This document shows, piece after piece, positions 15,612 to 16,242 of a stretch of DNA of 16,242 bases (within the stretch, counting starts at the first letter, position 1; each line of letters starts with the position of its first letter). Source of the DNA: an uncultured Methanomethylovorans sp. Lineage in GTDB: Archaea > Halobacteriota > Methanosarcinia > Methanosarcinales > Methanosarcinaceae. A program made the translations under genes and the position numbers. The notes under the pieces were generated by a model. It was not told where the DNA came from and ran no database searches. It saw only the letters and a program-made list of their open reading frames with translations. The DNA is taken from assembly GCA_937968035.1 (NCBI GenBank), contig CALBTS010000919.1:1-16242 (forward strand). The letters run 5' to 3'.

Positions 15612-15947
15612 TTATATTCCTTCCTCATACAACACCCCAGATCAATGTCCCTGAAATTGTATCCTGATTTTGCTGAAAGTTCAGATATTATAACCTAAAA
15701 GTAAATGTTTTGATAAATATGTTACCAGGCTATTTGAATTCAATACCATTATACCTATATTTTTGGCAAGGACCTTTGAAATTTATTCTTCTTCCAGCCT
15801 GCACACATGCAGAACACCCTCAGGAACAAGACATGATGGATCTTTTACAATATTGTAGAAAAATGAACATATGAACTGGAAAAAATGAAGGTCAAAAAAC
15901 TCTCAGATCAAGGACATTTCCCCTAAATAAAAAAAGGAGGCTTCCCC
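15612..15947. other. Gene-less 336-base gap between the EamA and DUF1699-like genes
   Basis: AT-rich stretch. It holds the EamA ribosome binding site and possible TATA elements at its left end, a 12-base perfect palindrome TACAATATTGTA (15846-15857), and the DUF1699-like terminator at its right end. Only very short ORFs without good binding sites are present; I see no gene or structured RNA. Confidence 0.6.
15686..15693 (-). promoter_or_regulatory. Candidate TATA box of the EamA gene
   Basis: The minus strand reads TTATAATA, giving a leader of about 50 bases to the ATG at 15611. An alternative element (CATATTTATC near 15711-15720) lies further upstream; I cannot choose between them with confidence. 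Confidence 0.3.
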
Positions 15948-15949
15948 TC
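15928..15949 (-). terminator. Terminator of the DUF1699-like gene
   Basis: On the minus strand GAGG (15949-15946) pairs with CCTC (15940-15937) around 5 bases, then C and seven T follow. The stem is short but starts within the stop codon and runs straight into the T-run. Confidence 0.5.
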
Positions 15950-16242
15950 ATTTAGTTCTGCGGATAAGGAAAGAAAGAATATCGGAACTTAAGCCTGTTT
16001 CAGCCCTCATTTGTTTTAATAGGTCTTCATCAGACATCCCTTTTTCCTTATATTCCCTGATCTTATCATAAACATGTTGTGAGATCTCAGAATATTCTTC
16101 TATTACTTCTCTGTGCCCCCACACATCTCCTTCCAGGATTTTTATGCCCTGCATTTCCAGGAACATAAGGGATGACTTGGAAAGTGTTTTCTTATAAGAT
16201 GTAGGCATATGGACAGCTTTGAGTTTAGGGCATTTTGCGACC
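15948..16242 (-). CDS. DUF1699-like protein, N-terminal part outside the window
   Basis: The frame stays open to the window edge; the visible part is about 97 residues and ends in FLIRRTK. The ATG at 16208 is probably internal, because the residues before it (VAKCPKLKAVH) read on naturally and no binding site precedes it. The segment CPKLKAVHMPTSYKKTLSKS, then MFLEMQGIKILEGDVWGHR, resembles what I remember of DUF1699, a family found in Methanosarcinales with no known function. The C-terminal half is charged and helical (YDKIREYKEKGMSDEDLLKQ) and ends in a small helical bundle, perhaps a DNA- or protein-binding unit. No membrane segment is visible. The assignment is from memory of the family, so moderate. 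Confidence 0.6.
   Translation of the reverse strand, partial: VAKCPKLKAVHMPTSYKKTLSKSSLMFLEMQGIKILEGDVWGHREVIEEYSEISQHVYDKIREYKEKGMSDEDLLKQMRAETGLSSDILSFLIRRTK

Noticed and set aside
15781..15900. Tiny minus-strand ORFs (16-17 codons) in the gap upstream of the EamA gene
   Set aside because: No ribosome binding site, no family likeness, and lengths expected by chance.

Overview
The window looks like chromosomal DNA of a methylotrophic methanogen of the Methanosarcinaceae (Methanolobus, Methanomethylovorans or Methanococcoides-like; the genus is inference). The evidence is a form II/III-type RuBisCO closely resembling the Methanococcoides protein, a C-terminal piece of a DUF1699-like protein (a family I know from Methanosarcinales), an HdrD-type double-CCG iron-sulfur protein, archaeal TATA boxes (TTTATATA / TATAAATA type) and short purine-rich ribosome binding sites. 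Most genes look like ordinary core or housekeeping genes; no IS element, CRISPR array, tRNA or rRNA was seen.

Layout. Bases 1-6139 run on the plus strand: (1) the 3' part of a FAD-linked oxidase / HdrD-like fusion with an unusual methionine/proline-rich tail; (2) a 50-residue DUF1328-type membrane protein at 2201-2353; (3) an SRPBCC (START-like) protein; (4) full-length uvrA. From 6167 to the end everything is on the minus strand: a HepT/MntA toxin-antitoxin pair convergent with uvrA; purB; a 1076-residue exported TPR protein; an azlC-azlD branched-chain amino acid exporter pair; the RuBisCO large subunit; an EamA (DMT) transporter; and the 3' part of a DUF1699-like gene cut by the window edge.

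How the genes work together. Most are single-gene transcription units with their own TATA box and, often, a hairpin plus T-run after the gene. The clear operons are mntA-hepT (4-base overlap) and azlC-azlD (8-base gap). RuBisCO probably serves nucleoside/AMP salvage or a related archaeal carbon route; its partner enzymes are not in the window, so this rests on family knowledge.

Most worth a second look: the Met/Pro-rich tail of the HdrD-like fusion; a divergent 11-codon mini-ORF with the same ribosome binding site as the DUF1328 gene, beside a T8G7 homopolymer tract; a hairpin and T-run in the uvrA leader; several minus-strand hairpins built over stop codons; a perfect 10-bp inverted repeat between rbcL and azlC; and the very large exported TPR protein. 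I did not find a convincing new multi-gene system.
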